Source of the DNA: CAXQZU01 sp964228555
GTDB taxonomy: Bacteria > Planctomycetota > PLA2 > JAEUHO01
Length of the DNA stretch: 38,622 bases
Direction: 5' to 3'
NCBI GenBank assembly: GCA_964228555.1
Contig: CAXQZU010000012.1
Coordinates: forward strand, 1 to 38,622
Part shown: positions 1-7,879 of the stretch, piece after piece
Layout of the letters: the number at the start of each line of letters is the position of its first letter
How positions within the stretch are numbered: the stretch's first letter is position 1
Program-made: the position numbers and the translations under genes
Notes under the pieces: model-generated
Told to the model about the DNA's origin: nothing
Seen by the model: only the letters and a program-made list of their open reading frames with translations
Databases searched by the model: none

Positions 1-111
1 GTCGTCTCGTTTGAGGGCCTGTGCGGCGGCTGGCCTGGGCCGGCGCTGCCCGCGCGGGTGCCGCCGGGCCGCCCGGGCAGGCGCCGCCGGCGCCCTCGGG
101 GCCGCCCTGCC

Positions 112-139
112 TTGTGGGGCAGGCCCGCGGGGCTAGAGT
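112..139 (+). promoter_or_regulatory. Probable promoter of the tRNA-Ile/tRNA-Ala unit
   Basis: TTGTGG (112-117) is followed after 16 bp by TAGAGT (134-139), a reasonable sigma-70-like -35/-10 pair. The expected start, near 147, lies 30 nt before tRNA-Ile. The same TAGAGT hexamer precedes yajC on the other strand. Seen: the hexamers and spacing. Inferred: promoter function. Bases 1-111 hold no gene I can support. Confidence 0.5.
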
Positions 140-143
140 GGCA

Positions 144-167
144 GCGCAGGCCCGCAGGGGCCTGTGC
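144..167 (+). other. Leader hairpin upstream of tRNA-Ile
   Basis: A 10-bp stem (144-153 with 158-167, one G-T pair) closes a GCAG loop. It starts at the predicted transcription start and ends 9 nt before the tRNA. It may act in 5' processing of the tRNA precursor, or be an accident of base composition. Confidence 0.35.
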
Positions 168-176
168 CGCGCGTCC

Positions 177-253
177 GGGCGCATAGCTCAGCTGGCTAGA
201 GCGCCGCTCTGATAAGGCGGAGGTCCTTGGTTCGAGTCCAAGTGCGCCCACCA
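177..253 (+). tRNA. tRNA-Ile (anticodon GAT)
   Basis: Complete cloverleaf: acceptor GGGCGCA (177-183) pairs with TGCGCCC (243-249), discriminator A250, and CCA encoded at 251-253. The anticodon stem holds loop CTGATAA with GAT at 211-213, reading ATC and ATT. The T-arm has the standard TTCGAGT loop. It is the first gene of a two-tRNA unit with tRNA-Ala 72 nt downstream. Confidence 0.97.
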
Positions 254-325
254 CCCCGGTCGCCGGCGGCGGCCTGTGGGGGGCTCCCGGCGTGGCCGGG
301 CCCGACGCGCGGGCTGTTCTGGAGC

Positions 326-401
326 GGGGGTGTAGCTCAGTTGGTAGAGCGCCGGTTTTGCAAGCCGGAGGCCAGGGGTTCGAATCCCCTCACCTCCACC
401 A
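326..401 (+). tRNA. tRNA-Ala (anticodon TGC)
   Basis: Acceptor GGGGGTG (326-332) pairs with CACCTCC (391-397) with one G-T pair, discriminator A398, and CCA encoded at 399-401. The anticodon loop TTTGCAA carries TGC at 359-361. T-stem AGGGG/CCCCT encloses TTCGAAT. The Ile(GAT)-Ala(TGC) order is that of the classic 16S-23S spacer, but no rRNA sequence lies within 176 nt upstream, and a protein gene follows downstream. Confidence 0.97.
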
Positions 402-405
402 CCCT

Positions 406-423
406 CCCCGGCCCGCGCCGGGG
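406..423 (+). terminator. GC hairpin after tRNA-Ala
   Basis: CCCCGGC (406-412) and GCCGGGG (417-423) form a perfect 7-bp stem with a 4-nt loop, beginning 5 nt after the tRNA CCA end. There is no T-run, so it may be a processing boundary or a weak terminator. The stretch 424-520 holds nothing else that I recognise. Confidence 0.4.
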
Positions 424-520
424 GCGCGGCGGTGGCCGCAGGCCCCACGGCGGCCCTCGCCGCCGGCCTCCGCACGGCCGGCCCGCGCCGGGCAGGTCCG
501 TGCGCCCTGAGGCCGCGCAC

Positions 521-562
521 GCGCTTCGCAGGGGTATGCTCGCGCTTCGCAGGGGTATGCTC
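521..562 (+). repeat. Two perfect tandem copies of a 21-bp unit upstream of nadB
   Basis: Copy 1 is 521-541 and copy 2 is 542-562, identical throughout. Each contains CTTCGCAGGGG followed by the -10-like hexamer TATGCT (535-540 and 556-561). The duplication therefore doubles a putative core promoter element and ends 8 nt before the nadB ATG. Confidence 0.9.
535..561 (+). promoter_or_regulatory. Putative tandem -10 elements for leaderless nadB mRNA
   Basis: TATGCT at 556-561 lies 8 nt before ATG 570, so transcription would begin at or next to the start codon. There is no GGAGG-like site before the ATG. The upstream copy at 535-540 would give a start about 21 nt earlier. No good -35 is visible for either. 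Function is inferred from spacing. Confidence 0.45.
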
Positions 563-569
563 GGCCTCG

Positions 570-2270
570 ATGCCCAGCGCAGCCCCTCCTGACCTCACCG
601 GGCGCTGGCTGCTGCCCTTCGACACGCACCGCCTGCCCCAGCACCTGGCCGATGTGCTGGTCGTGGGGTCGGGCGTGGCGGGCCTGCAGGCCGCACTGGA
701 GGCCGCACGGGCCGGCCTGCGGGTGATCGTCCTGGCCAAGCAGCGCTGGGAGGAGAACAACACCGCCTACGCGCAGGGGGGCGTGGCGGCGGTGCTCGAA
801 GGCATGGGCGACTCGCCCGCCCTGCACGGGCAGGACACCTTGCGCGTGGGCCAGGGCCTGTGCGACCCCGACCTCGTGGAGGCCGTGGTGGCCCGGGCCC
901 GCGAGAGCATCCAGGGCCTGGTGGCCGAGGGCGCCCGCTTCGACAGCACCGACGGCGTGCCGCAGCGGGCGCTGGAGGCCGGCCACTCCGCGGCGCGCGT
1001 GCTGCATGCCCGGGGCGATGCCACCGGGGCGGAGATCCGCGAGACGCTCTCGCGGGCGCTGGAGCGCTTCCCCAACGTGGTGCGCTGGGCGGACGCCATG
1101 CTCGTGGACCTGCTGGGCGAGCCGCGCGGCCCGGTGCGGGGTGCGCTCGTCTGGTCGCGGGACAACCTGCGGGCCGTGTGGGCGGGCGCCGTGGTGCTGG
1201 CCAGCGGCGGCTACGCTCGCATCTACCGCGAGAGCACGAATGTCTCGGAGAGCACGGGCGACGGCATCGCGGCCGCCTGGCGGGCAGGCGCCTCGCTCAT
1301 GGACCTCGAGTTCGTGCAGTTCCACCCCACGACCCTCTACCTCGCCGGCGTCCCCCGGCTGCTGCTGACCGAGGCCATCCGGGGCGAGGGCGGCCACATC
1401 GTGGACGACCGCGGGCGGCGCTTCCTCGTCGACGCGCTGGCCGAGGCGGAGCTGGCCCCCCGCGACCAGGTCTCGCGCGCCATCGTGCGCCACCTGCAGC
1501 GGCCCGACGTGGGCGGCGTGTTCCTCGACCTCACGCACATGGACAGCGCCCGGCTGGCGGCGCGCTTCCCGGGCGTCGTGAGCTCGTGCCGGGCGCACGG
1601 GCTGGACGTGGCCGTGGACCGCATCCCCGTGCGCCCGGCCGCGCACTACACCATCGGGGGCGTGCGCGTGGATGCCGAGGGGCGCACGGACCTTCCCGGC
1701 CTGTTCGCGGCCGGCGAGGCCAGCGCCTCGGGCCTGCACGGGGCCAACCGGCTGGCCAGCAACAGCCTGCTGGAGGGGCTGGTGCTGGGTGGCGCGGCGG
1801 GCCGCTCGGCCGTGGCGCACGCGCGGGCGGCGGGGGTGGGGCCCCTGCGCATCGTCAGCGAGGTGCCGGAGCCGCAGGAGGGGTTCATGGACCTCGACGA
1901 CCTTGCCGCCTCGCTGCGCGCCCTGATGTGGCGCGAGGCGGGCATCGAGCGCAGCGGCGCGCACCTCACCGGCGCGCTGGCGGCCGTGGCGGGATGGGAG
2001 GGCTTCGCCCGGCGCGTGGGCAGCTCCCGCGTGGCACAACGGCTGGTGCTGCTGGACATGCTGCTCGTGGCCCGGCTGGTGTGCGAGTCGGCGCTGGCGC
2101 GCGAGGAGAGCCGCGGCACGCACCACCGGCGTGACTTCCCGGCCCGCGACGACGCCCACTGGCGTGTCCACCTCGTGCACCGCAAGGGCCAGCCGCTGGA
2201 GCGCGTGCCGGTGGCCTCCTCGAGCCGCGACCCCGACCGTGCCGCCCCGGCCACCGCGGGGGCGCGATGA
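570..2270 (+). CDS. nadB: L-aspartate oxidase
   Basis: A 566-residue flavoprotein that oxidises L-aspartate to iminoaspartate, the first step of de novo NAD synthesis in the cytoplasm. The FAD-binding Rossmann motif GSGVAGL is at residues 33-39, followed by NNTAYAQGGVAA and the FAD/substrate segment EFVQFHPTTL. The substrate-site signatures RDQVSR, HYTIGG and GANRLASNSLLE match the residues used for dicarboxylate binding in the fumarate reductase/NadB family. ATG 570 was chosen because an in-frame extension to 432 would be low-complexity and would run through the tandem promoter repeat. There is no Shine-Dalgarno, but a TANNNT hexamer sits 8 nt upstream. The stop overlaps the hflX start (ATGA), so the two are probably co-translated. 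nadA and nadC are not in the window. The length is close to the family norm and I see no lesions. Confidence 0.95.
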   Translation: MPSAAPPDLTGRWLLPFDTHRLPQHLADVLVVGSGVAGLQAALEAARAGLRVIVLAKQRWEENNTAYAQGGVAAVLEGMGDSPALHGQDTLRVGQGLCDPDLVEAVVARARESIQGLVAEGARFDSTDGVPQRALEAGHSAARVLHARGDATGAEIRETLSRALERFPNVVRWADAMLVDLLGEPRGPVRGALVWSRDNLRAVWAGAVVLASGGYARIYRESTNVSESTGDGIAAAWRAGASLMDLEFVQFHPTTLYLAGVPRLLLTEAIRGEGGHIVDDRGRRFLVDALAEAELAPRDQVSRAIVRHLQRPDVGGVFLDLTHMDSARLAARFPGVVSSCRAHGLDVAVDRIPVRPAAHYTIGGVRVDAEGRTDLPGLFAAGEASASGLHGANRLASNSLLEGLVLGGAAGRSAVAHARAAGVGPLRIVSEVPEPQEGFMDLDDLAASLRALMWREAGIERSGAHLTGALAAVAGWEGFARRVGSSRVAQRLVLLDMLLVARLVCESALAREESRGTHHRRDFPARDDAHWRVHLVHRKGQPLERVPVASSSRDPDRAAPATAGAR

Positions 2271-3643
2271 GGCTGGACCGCCAGGGCAAGCCCCAGCGCG
2301 GGGCGGACGAGGCCGGCGAGAAGGCCGTGCTGGTGGGGCTGGTGCTGGAGGAGGGCCCCGGCAGCCGTTCCAAGGCGGCGGTCGGGGGCGTCACGCGGGG
2401 CTGGGCGGCCGCCGAGGAGCCGCTGGGCGAGCTGGGCCGCCTGGCCGACACGGCGGGCGCCCGCGTGGTGGACCGGATGCTGCAGAAGCGCAGCCGGCCC
2501 GACGCGACCACCTTCGTGGGCAAGGGCAAGGCCGCCGAGATCGGCGAGCGCGTGCGCGAGCTGGGCGCCCGGCTCGTGATCGTGGACGGCGCCCTCTCGC
2601 CCTCCCAGGCGCGCAACCTCGAGAAGGCCACCGGCGCGCGCGTGGTGGACCGCACGGAACTGATCCTCGACATCTTCGCGCTGCGGGCCAGCAGTGCCAT
2701 GGCGCGCGCGCAGGTCGAGCTGGCCCAGATGCAGTACGCGCTGCCGCGCCTCAAGCGCCTGTGGACGCACCTCAACCGCGAGGTGGGCTCCGGCAAGGCC
2801 GGCATCGGCGTGCGTGGGCCGGGCGAGAAGCAGCTGGAGACCGACCGCCGCCTCGTGCGCAAGCGCATCGACGAGCTGCGCAAGGACGTGGCCGTGCTGC
2901 AGGAGCATCGGGTGCGCCAGACGCACAGCCGCGAGGGGGTGTCGAGCATCTGCCTCGTCGGCTACACGAACGCAGGCAAGAGCACGCTCATGCGGGCGCT
3001 CACGGGGGCGCAGGTGTTCGTGCAGGACCGGCTCTTCGCCACGCTGGACACCACCACCCGCGCCTGGGACGTGGTTCCCGGCCGCACGGTGCTGCTGAGC
3101 GACACGGTGGGCTTCATCCGCGACCTCCCGCACCAGCTCGTGGCCTCGTTCCTCAGCACGCTGGAGGAGGCGCGCTTCGCCGACCTGCTGCTGCACGTGG
3201 TGGACGCGGGCGACCCGGAGGCCCTCGAGCACGTGGCGGTGGTGGAGGAGACGCTGGCCTCCATCGGGGCCGGTGCGGTGCCGAGGCTGGCCGTGCTCAA
3301 CCAGGTCGACCGGCTCCCGCACCGCGTGGGCTTGCGCCAGCTGCAGGAGCGGCTGCCGGGATCCATCGCCTGCAGTGCGCTCACGGGCGAGGGGGTCGAT
3401 GCGCTGCGCGCGGAGGTGCGGGCCCGCATCACGCGCCGGGATCTCGACCTCGTGGTGGAGGCGGACGCCGGCAACGGGCGACTGCCTGCCTTCCTGCGCG
3501 AGTGCGGCGAGGTGCTCGATGCCACCTACGGCGACGAGGTGGCGCGCTTCCGCGTGCGCCTGCCCGTCAAGCACCTGGCGCACGTGCAGCGCGCCGGCGG
3601 GCGCGTGATCGAGGGCGCCCCGCCGCCGGACGAGGACGCGTAG
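2267..3643 (+). CDS. hflX: GTPase HflX, ribosome-associated
   Basis: A 458-residue TRAFAC-class GTPase that, in other bacteria, binds the 50S subunit and splits stalled ribosomes. The N-terminal HflX domain shows FVGKGKAAEI, and the glycine-rich linker has GSGKAGIGVRGPGEKQLE. The G domain has G1 GYTNAGKST (232-240), the switch-I-type TLDTTTR, G3 DTVGFI (D279) and a C-terminal region of about 100 residues. G4 reads NQVD (345-348) rather than the usual NKxD; the lysine that normally packs along the guanine ring is glutamine here. Everything else looks functional. The start overlaps nadB by 4 nt. It converges on secDF across a 119-bp gap. The family call is firm; nucleotide preference is open because of G4. 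Confidence 0.94.
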   Translation: MRLDRQGKPQRGADEAGEKAVLVGLVLEEGPGSRSKAAVGGVTRGWAAAEEPLGELGRLADTAGARVVDRMLQKRSRPDATTFVGKGKAAEIGERVRELGARLVIVDGALSPSQARNLEKATGARVVDRTELILDIFALRASSAMARAQVELAQMQYALPRLKRLWTHLNREVGSGKAGIGVRGPGEKQLETDRRLVRKRIDELRKDVAVLQEHRVRQTHSREGVSSICLVGYTNAGKSTLMRALTGAQVFVQDRLFATLDTTTRAWDVVPGRTVLLSDTVGFIRDLPHQLVASFLSTLEEARFADLLLHVVDAGDPEALEHVAVVEETLASIGAGAVPRLAVLNQVDRLPHRVGLRQLQERLPGSIACSALTGEGVDALRAEVRARITRRDLDLVVEADAGNGRLPAFLRECGEVLDATYGDEVARFRVRLPVKHLAHVQRAGGRVIEGAPPPDEDA

Positions 3644-3688
3644 GCCGCCGCGGGCGGAGCCCCTCCCCGGGCGCTGCGGGGGCGCTGG

Positions 3689-3705
3689 GCAGCGCAGGGC
3701 GCTGC
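3689..3705. terminator. Hairpin between convergent hflX and secDF
   Basis: GCAGCGC and GCGCTGC form a perfect 7-bp stem with a 3-nt loop, roughly central in the 3644-3762 gap between two converging genes. There is no T-run on either side. A bidirectional terminator is plausible; several weaker GC stems lie nearby. Confidence 0.35.
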
Positions 3706-3762
3706 AGGGCGCGGCCCCACGGCCCCTCCCGGGTGCCGCAGGGCCCCTGACGCGACGCGCGA

Positions 3763-6700
3763 CTAGGCGCTGGCTGCGGGCGCAGCGGAACCAGCGCTGG
3801 GCGGAGCCTCCTCGGCCTTGCCCGACAGGGCCCACGGCGTGAAGAGCAGCAGGCCCACCACGAAGGCGTAGGCGCTGAAGGCCACGGCCCACAGCAGCCA
3901 CGCCACCAGTGCCACCGGGAGCAGCGGCATGAGCACCCAGCGAGCCGCGCAGGCGCCCACCAGGGCGCCCTTCGGCGCCAGGCCCTTCACCCGCGTCCAC
4001 GCCCAGGGCAGGAACAGCAGCAGGGGCGCGGCGATGGCAATCGAGGAGTAGGTGCCCACGAAGCTGCCCACGATCAGGCAGAAGGCGAAGCCTTCCAGCA
4101 CGTTGCGCTGGCCCACGTTGAAGAAGAAGAGGGCGAAGCACACCAGCAAGATGGTCGTGATCGTCTTCAGGGTGCGGCCGAAGGTCTGGTTGAGCGAGAG
4201 GTCGATCATGGCCGTGGTGATGGTCGGCGCGCGGCCGCGGTTCTCGCGAATGCGGTCGTAGATCACCACCGTGTCGTTGATCGACAGGCCCACGAGGGTG
4301 AGGAAGGCCGCCACCATCGTCAGGTTGATGCGCGCATCCACCAGGCCCAGGGCATTCACCAGCGCCACGACACCGGCCGTCACGGCCACGTCGTGGAACA
4401 GGCACAGCACCGAGGCCAGGCCCATCGCGCGCGAGCGGAAGCGCAGGGCCACGTAGACGATGATGCCCAGCAGCGACAGGGAGAGGGCCAGCAGGGCGTC
4501 GTTCTTGAGGCGCTGCGCCACGGAGGCGCTGATCTGGTCCTGGCTGGGCAGGGGCTGGCTCAGGGCCACGTCCTCTGCCTCGCGCGCATCGGCCAGGCCC
4601 AGCTCGCGTGCGACGGCGGCGCGGAACGCGCCGCTGCCCAGCCACTGCTCGAGGTCCTTGCCGAAGCGCTCCGGGTCGGCGTCCTCGGAGGTGGTGCCGT
4701 CCTTGGTGCTGGTCTTGACCCACACGTCGAAGCGCCTCACGACGCCCGTGCCCTGCTGGGCCGAGGGCCGCACGACCACCGAGCGCTTCATGTCCGCCAC
4801 GGCCACCGCCCGGCGCTTGCCGTCGTGCACGTAGTGGGGGAAGTCCTTGGAGAGCACGGACTCCAGCAGCGCCGGCGTCAGGCGGGCCCGCGGGTCCACG
4901 AAGGCCACGTCCGTGGTGATGCCGCCGGCGACCGCCGCGAGCGCGGGATCGGCCGGGGCGGCCGGCGCGCCGGCGTTGCCCTCGGGGGCCGGCGCCGTGG
5001 GGATGCGGCGCGCCGGGGCCGACTGCCATGCGGGCAGGAGGCGGCCGGCGAAGCGCTGGGCCAGGAAGCCGCGCAGGGCCTGCTCCTCTTCCTCAGGCCC
5101 GAGGTCGGCCCGGTCCGTGGCGCGCTGCACCTTGAGCTCGATGGCGTCGCCGCCGTCGCCCACCGTGAACACCTCGGCCCCGTCCAGCGGGCCCACGGCG
5201 ACCTTCTGCCGGCGCATCTGCAGCACCTGGTCCTGGTCGAAGTAGGAGGAGGCGACCTCCACCTCCACGGGGGCGCCGCGCAGGCCCTGCTTCACCTCGT
5301 CCACCGTCACGGGGCCCGCGAAGCGCATCTGCACCTTCTGGCCGCCCGTGAAGTCGATGTCGTAGAGGGTCAGGCGATCGGTGGTGGCGAAGAGGAAGAT
5401 GCCTCCCACGACCAGGAGCACCGAGAGCGGCACCATCCACGTGCGGTTGGCCATCCAGGCGAAGGTGGGCACCTTCCCGCTGCCGGTGACCTTGAACTCG
5501 CGCAGGCTGCCGCGCTTGATCTGCCACTCGAAGATGGCGCGGGTGACGAAGATGGCCGTGAACATCGAGATCAGCAGGCCCAGCACGAGCGACACGGCGA
5601 AGCCGCGGATGGCGCCCGAGCCGTACGCGTAGAGGAAGACGGCCGTGATGATGCTGGTCATGTTCGAGTCGACGATGGTCGTCAGCGCGCGGCTGTAGCC
5701 CTCGTCCAGGGCCCGGTGCAGGTTGCGGCCGAGGGCCCGTTCCTCGCGGATGCGCTCGTTGATGAGGATGTTGGCGTCCACCGCGACGCCCAGCGTCAGC
5801 ACGATGCCTGCGATGCCAGGCAGCGACAGTGCCGCGTCGGCGAAGGCCAGGGCCCCGATGAGCAGCACCAGGTTGAGGATGAGCGCCACGTTGGCCACCA
5901 CGCCCATCCAGCGGTAGTAGACGAGCATGAAGACGAGCACGAGGCCCAGGGCGACGAGCGTGGCCAGCACGCCACGGTCACGCGACTCGCCGGCCAGGCG
6001 GGCGCCGACCTTGGTGCGCGCCTCGAGCACGGGGCGCAGCTTGAGCGAGCCCGTCTGCAGCGTGGTCTTCAGCTCCTCGGCCTGCTTGCGGGCGTCGTCC
6101 ATCGAGGTCGCGCCCAGCGTCACCTGCACGTTGTCCGACAGCGGCTGGTTGATGAACGGCGCCATCACGTGCTCGCCGTTGAGGATGATGGCCATGGGCA
6201 GCTGCACGTTGCGGCCGGTCCACGCCTCGAAGGAGCCGCGGAACTTGTTCTTGACGTCGAACACCGTCACGGGGCGGCCCTCGTCGTCCTTGCTGACCGC
6301 CGGGTTCTCGAGGATGGCGCCGTCGAAGCGCTCGTCAGCCGAGGCAGGATCCTCGACCACCGCGAAGGCGAAGGCGCCCGCCTCGGCGGGCGCGCCCTGG
6401 CGCGGGACCACGCGGTAGGGGGGGCGCGAGGGGGTGTAGGCCGTCCCGGCGGCCTGCGCGGCCTGCCACGCCTTCACCTCGGCCTCCTTGAACGCCGTGA
6501 ACTCCTCCTGCGTGCCGGTCCAGACGCCGAAGCGCTGGCGCTTCCAGGCCGACGCCTGCCCGTCGCGGCGGTAGAGCTCGTCAGGCAGCACCTCGACGCG
6601 GAACTGGAGGTCGCCCAGCGTGGTGACGAGGCTCACGATCTGGTCGATGTCGCCGTCATTGCCCGAGGGCAGGTTGATCTCGAAGCGGTTCTCGCCCAGC

Positions 6701-6963
6701 TCCACCAGCTCGATCTCGGCCAGGCCCGACGCGTTGATGCGCTGGTCGATGACGCGCAGCGTGTCGGCCACCACCGTGGCATCGTCCTGGCCGCTCACGC
6801 GTCCCTCGGCGCGGGCCTTGGGGATGTCCATCCAGAAGCGCAGGCTGGTGCCGCCGCGCAGGTCCTGGGCCAGCTTGAGGCCGCGCTGCTCGTAGAAGAG
6901 CACGGCGAGCACGGTGACGACGAGGATGGTGATGAACCGGCCGGTGACGTTGATCTGCTTCAT
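3763..6963 (-). CDS. secDF: Fused protein-export membrane protein SecD-SecF
   Basis: A 1066-residue single chain combining SecD and SecF, the RND-type accessory of SecYEG that uses the proton gradient to help pull exported proteins across the inner membrane. It opens with a transmembrane helix (about 8-24), then a long periplasmic SecD region. The SecD helices (about 326-490) carry GVAVDANILINERIREE. SecF restarts near 508, with the signature DIDFTGG near 533, and its helices follow from about 826, with LSINDTVVIYDRIRE near 893. The roughly 260-residue SecF periplasmic region is longer than usual. Two extra hydrophobic segments (about 1000-1045) and an Ala/Pro-rich tail end the protein. ATG 6963 has GGAGG just upstream; further upstream the frame is low-complexity. 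It follows yajC and a small gene on the same strand, the usual secretion cluster, but a terminator-like hairpin lies in between. Confidence 0.95.
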   Translation of the reverse strand: MKQINVTGRFITILVVTVLAVLFYEQRGLKLAQDLRGGTSLRFWMDIPKARAEGRVSGQDDATVVADTLRVIDQRINASGLAEIELVELGENRFEINLPSGNDGDIDQIVSLVTTLGDLQFRVEVLPDELYRRDGQASAWKRQRFGVWTGTQEEFTAFKEAEVKAWQAAQAAGTAYTPSRPPYRVVPRQGAPAEAGAFAFAVVEDPASADERFDGAILENPAVSKDDEGRPVTVFDVKNKFRGSFEAWTGRNVQLPMAIILNGEHVMAPFINQPLSDNVQVTLGATSMDDARKQAEELKTTLQTGSLKLRPVLEARTKVGARLAGESRDRGVLATLVALGLVLVFMLVYYRWMGVVANVALILNLVLLIGALAFADAALSLPGIAGIVLTLGVAVDANILINERIREERALGRNLHRALDEGYSRALTTIVDSNMTSIITAVFLYAYGSGAIRGFAVSLVLGLLISMFTAIFVTRAIFEWQIKRGSLREFKVTGSGKVPTFAWMANRTWMVPLSVLLVVGGIFLFATTDRLTLYDIDFTGGQKVQMRFAGPVTVDEVKQGLRGAPVEVEVASSYFDQDQVLQMRRQKVAVGPLDGAEVFTVGDGGDAIELKVQRATDRADLGPEEEEQALRGFLAQRFAGRLLPAWQSAPARRIPTAPAPEGNAGAPAAPADPALAAVAGGITTDVAFVDPRARLTPALLESVLSKDFPHYVHDGKRRAVAVADMKRSVVVRPSAQQGTGVVRRFDVWVKTSTKDGTTSEDADPERFGKDLEQWLGSGAFRAAVARELGLADAREAEDVALSQPLPSQDQISASVAQRLKNDALLALSLSLLGIIVYVALRFRSRAMGLASVLCLFHDVAVTAGVVALVNALGLVDARINLTMVAAFLTLVGLSINDTVVIYDRIRENRGRAPTITTAMIDLSLNQTFGRTLKTITTILLVCFALFFFNVGQRNVLEGFAFCLIVGSFVGTYSSIAIAAPLLLFLPWAWTRVKGLAPKGALVGACAARWVLMPLLPVALVAWLLWAVAFSAYAFVVGLLLFTPWALSGKAEEAPPSAGSAAPAASA

Positions 6964-7026
6964 GGGAGGCCTTCGGGGGTACGAGACGTGAGGCGAGGGA
7001 GTGCGGGCACGAGAGCCGGTTGCAAA

Positions 7027-7054
7027 GGTCGGCGCGCCCTGGTTGGCGCCGACC
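7027..7054 (-). terminator. Intrinsic-type terminator between the small membrane gene and secDF
   Basis: Perfect 9-bp stem (7046-7054 with 7027-7035), 10-nt loop, followed on the minus strand by TTTG. It lies 6 nt after the stop of the upstream gene and 63 nt before secDF. It would reduce yajC-to-secDF readthrough or act as an attenuator. A weak TACCCC at 6980-6985 could give secDF its own promoter. Confidence 0.55.
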
Positions 7055-7060
7055 CCGGGC

Positions 7061-7372
7061 TCAGAGCGTGCGCTCCCAGGCGCCGGCGCGGGCCTCGGCC
7101 GGCGCGAGGAGGGCGGGCTGCGGGTCGGCCGCCCGGGGCGTGCCCGGCGAGGCCGCGAGGGCCAGGGCGCACGAGGGCGCATCCAGCCGGACGGCCAGGT
7201 CGCCGCCCAGCAGGCGCTGCACGCGGTCGAGGGCGGCCGTGCTGAGGTCCTGCGCGGCGCAGCCCAGCTCGGGCACGCCGCTGGCGGGCGCCATCGGCGG
7301 CTGGGCCAGCAGCGCCAGCGCCAGCGGCAGGAGCACCACCGCCAGGATCCCGGCGAGGCAGGCGCCGCGCAT
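7061..7372 (-). CDS. Small membrane-anchored protein between yajC and secDF, unknown function
   Basis: A 103-residue protein that I do not recognise. Residues 4-24 are a strongly hydrophobic signal anchor or signal peptide (LAGILAVVLLPLALALLA). The remaining 80 residues would be periplasmic and contain two cysteines, in PELGCAAQ and APSCALAL, with an Ala/Pro-rich end. The ATG overlaps the yajC stop (TGATG), so it is almost certainly translated with YajC. Position between YajC and SecDF suggests a link to the SecDF-YajC accessory complex, but that rests on context alone. It could instead be a small envelope protein riding on the operon. Confidence 0.7.
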   Translation of the reverse strand: MRGACLAGILAVVLLPLALALLAQPPMAPASGVPELGCAAQDLSTAALDRVQRLLGGDLAVRLDAPSCALALAASPGTPRAADPQPALLAPAEARAGAWERTL

Positions 7373-7755
7373 CAGGAGCCCGAGCCTTGCGCGGGGGCCT
7401 GCGGCGCGTCCTCGGCGGGCGGCGCAGCCGAGCCCTCGGGGTTCACCTGCCAGACGGCCGAGCGCGAGAACACGATGCGCACGTTGCCCTTGTCGTCCAC
7501 GCGCAGCGTGATGTTGTCCGCATCGAGCGCCACGACCGTGCCATGGATGCCGGCGTTGGTGATCACGCGGTCGTGCTTCTTGAGGTTGCGGACCTTCTCC
7601 TCGCGCTGCTTCTTCTCCTTCGAGGCAGGGCGGAAGACGAGCAGCCAGAAGATCACGAACACCAGCACGAAGGGCAGGAAGGAGAGCAGGCCTCCGCCGG
7701 CGGGCGCGGCGGCGTCCGACGCCAGCCAGGTCGCGAGGATGGGGAGGATGCTCAC
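7372..7755 (-). CDS. yajC: Preprotein translocase subunit YajC
   Basis: A 127-residue single-pass inner-membrane protein, the accessory partner of SecDF. After a short N-terminal region comes the transmembrane helix FLPFVLVFVIFWLLVFRP, then a basic stretch and the conserved YajC cytoplasmic domain with HDRVITNAGIHGTVVALD and VRIVFSRSAV. A Pro/Ala-rich tail ends the chain. GTG 7755 is preferred over an in-frame ATG at 7875, because the longer form adds low-complexity sequence and would overlap the divergent mnmA promoter. A -10-like TAGAGT lies at 7802-7797 on this strand. It is followed without a gap by the small membrane gene. Confidence 0.92.
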   Translation of the reverse strand: MSILPILATWLASDAAAPAGGGLLSFLPFVLVFVIFWLLVFRPASKEKKQREEKVRNLKKHDRVITNAGIHGTVVALDADNITLRVDDKGNVRIVFSRSAVWQVNPEGSAAPPAEDAPQAPAQGSGS

Positions 7756-7796
7756 GCGGGTGCCTGCCCTTGGGGCCCGGGGGCCCGGAGGCCCGT

Positions 7797-7869
7797 ACTC
7801 TAGGGCCGCTGGGCACGGCGCCCGCACAATCGCGGCCAGCCCCGGGCGGGGCGAACGGGAGCCTACCCT
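7797..7869. promoter_or_regulatory. Divergent yajC/mnmA promoter region
   Basis: On the minus strand TAGAGT (7802-7797) would start the yajC message about 34 nt before its GTG. On the plus strand TACCCT (7864-7869) lies 7 nt before CTG 7877 and 10 nt before GTG 7880 of mnmA, so that message would be leaderless or nearly so. Hexamers are seen; function is inferred. Confidence 0.45.
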
Positions 7870-7879
7870 GCGCATCCTG

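Noticed and set aside
1..176. A possible 16S rRNA 3' end upstream of tRNA-Ile
   Set aside because: No anti-Shine-Dalgarno CCTCCT tail or conserved 16S terminal helix is visible; the region looks like a promoter and spacer.
188..763. Short proteins read through the tRNA-Ile/tRNA-Ala region
   Set aside because: They consist largely of translated tRNA sequence.
390..2180. A 596-codon minus-strand frame over nadB
   Set aside because: It is a shadow of nadB, whose NAD-pathway motifs are intact on the plus strand.
1646..5029. A minus-strand open frame of over 1100 codons across nadB, hflX and secDF
   Set aside because: It is a GC-rich shadow: it overlaps three genes with clear family motifs, and its translation is Arg/Gly/Ala-rich with no recognisable domain.
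4393..7245. A 950-codon plus-strand open frame opposite secDF
   Set aside because: It is His/Gln/Glu-rich sequence produced by reading secDF codons on the other strand; no signal, motif or start context supports it.
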